Assembly: GCA_027435495.1 (NCBI GenBank)
Contig: DAHZZC010000519.1
Location: forward strand, 1 to 6,985
Reading direction: 5' to 3'
Source of the DNA: Planctomycetales bacterium
Lineage (GTDB): Bacteria; Planctomycetota; Planctomycetia; Isosphaerales; Isosphaeraceae
DNA length: 6,985 bases
Part shown: piece after piece, positions 6,820 to 6,985 of the stretch
Layout: every line of letters begins with the position of its first letter
Numbering within the stretch: the first letter of the stretch is position 1
The notes under the pieces: model-generated
What the model was told of the DNA's origin: nothing
Seen by the model: the letters and a program-made list of their open reading frames with translations, nothing else
Databases searched by the model: none
Translations under genes and position numbers: made by a program

Positions 6820-6837
6820 ATGCCACTCGGAAACCGC

Positions 6838-6985
6838 TCAAAGCATCCTATGGAGCGCGTCGAGATGCGCCGCGGCGACCGCCGCGTCCTGCACGGCGGC
6901 CTCGATCGACTTGACCAGTTCTCGCTCGCGGGCACTGTGCGATGAGGCGATCGCTTCCAGGTCGCGGATTGCCGCCTGTACGGTT
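6838..6985 (-). CDS. C-terminal end of an unidentified helical protein (cut by right edge)
   Basis: Reading the minus strand from the right edge, the frame starting at 6984 is open for 48 codons to TGA at 6840-6838. It encodes TVQAAIRDLEAIASS, then HSARERELVKSIEAAVQ, then DAAVAAAHLDALHRML. Thirty-eight of the 48 codons end in G or C, as in the neighbouring real genes, and the residue pattern is an amphipathic, Ala/Glu/Arg-rich helix that could form a coiled coil. The competing frame on the same strand is Arg/Ser/Pro-rich and looks like a shadow. The start is outside the window and I do not recognise the family. It lies upstream of the Uma2 gene on the same strand with a 103-bp gap containing the inverted repeat, so the two need not be co-transcribed. 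Confidence 0.55.
   Translation of the reverse strand, partial: TVQAAIRDLEAIASSHSARERELVKSIEAAVQDAAVAAAHLDALHRML

Noticed and set aside
6735..6935. N-terminal extension of the Uma2 protein to 6935
   Set aside because: The extra residues are Arg/Ser/Pro-rich shadow sequence crossing the inverted repeat and the end of another gene; ATG 6734 has a well-spaced AAGGG.

Overview
The window is GC-rich, densely coding bacterial DNA with strong G/C bias at third codon positions. It reads like a planctomycete, most likely Isosphaerales/Isosphaeraceae. The grounds are the codon style, the recurrent GATCG motifs, the character of the MurG-like glycosyltransferase, and a Uma2 (DUF820) gene, a family much expanded in planctomycetes and cyanobacteria. 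The taxonomic call is inference from memory of these families, not a search result.

Layout. (1) The left edge (2-337, +) holds the C-terminal end of an HlyD/RND-type periplasmic adaptor. (2) After a 65-bp gap, positions 403-6036 (+) hold a tightly packed run of four genes. These are a MurG/COG4671-like glycosyltransferase, a GT4 glycosyltransferase resembling colanic-acid/exopolysaccharide enzymes, a second GT4-type glycosyltransferase, and a fused TMD-NBD ABC exporter of the MsbA/PglK type. The junctions are a 40-bp overlap, a TGATGATG junction and a 4-bp ATGA overlap, so the four genes are almost certainly one translationally coupled transcription unit. (3) On the minus strand, converging on the exporter with only 20 bp between stop codons, lies a Uma2-family putative nuclease (6057-6734). 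(4) Upstream of it, and on the same strand, is the C-terminal end of an unidentified helical protein cut by the right edge (6838-6985). The roughly 100 bp between these two contain a perfect 13-bp inverted repeat and a 10-bp palindrome over the Shine-Dalgarno of the Uma2 gene.

How the genes may work together. Three cytoplasmic GT-B enzymes beside a lipid-flippase-type exporter suggest stepwise assembly of a short glycan on a lipid carrier (or a glycolipid) at the inner face of the membrane, then flipping by the ABC protein. No priming phosphoglycosyltransferase, polymerase, ligase or acceptor protein is visible, so the product and its fate cannot be stated. All key ABC and GT-B motifs needed for activity appear present. 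One GT4 enzyme carries an unusual Met-Arg where, from memory, relatives have Ala-His. The locus is best described as an uncharacterised surface-glycan or glycolipid assembly and export cassette built from known families. I see no CRISPR array, tRNA, rRNA, insertion sequence or phage gene.
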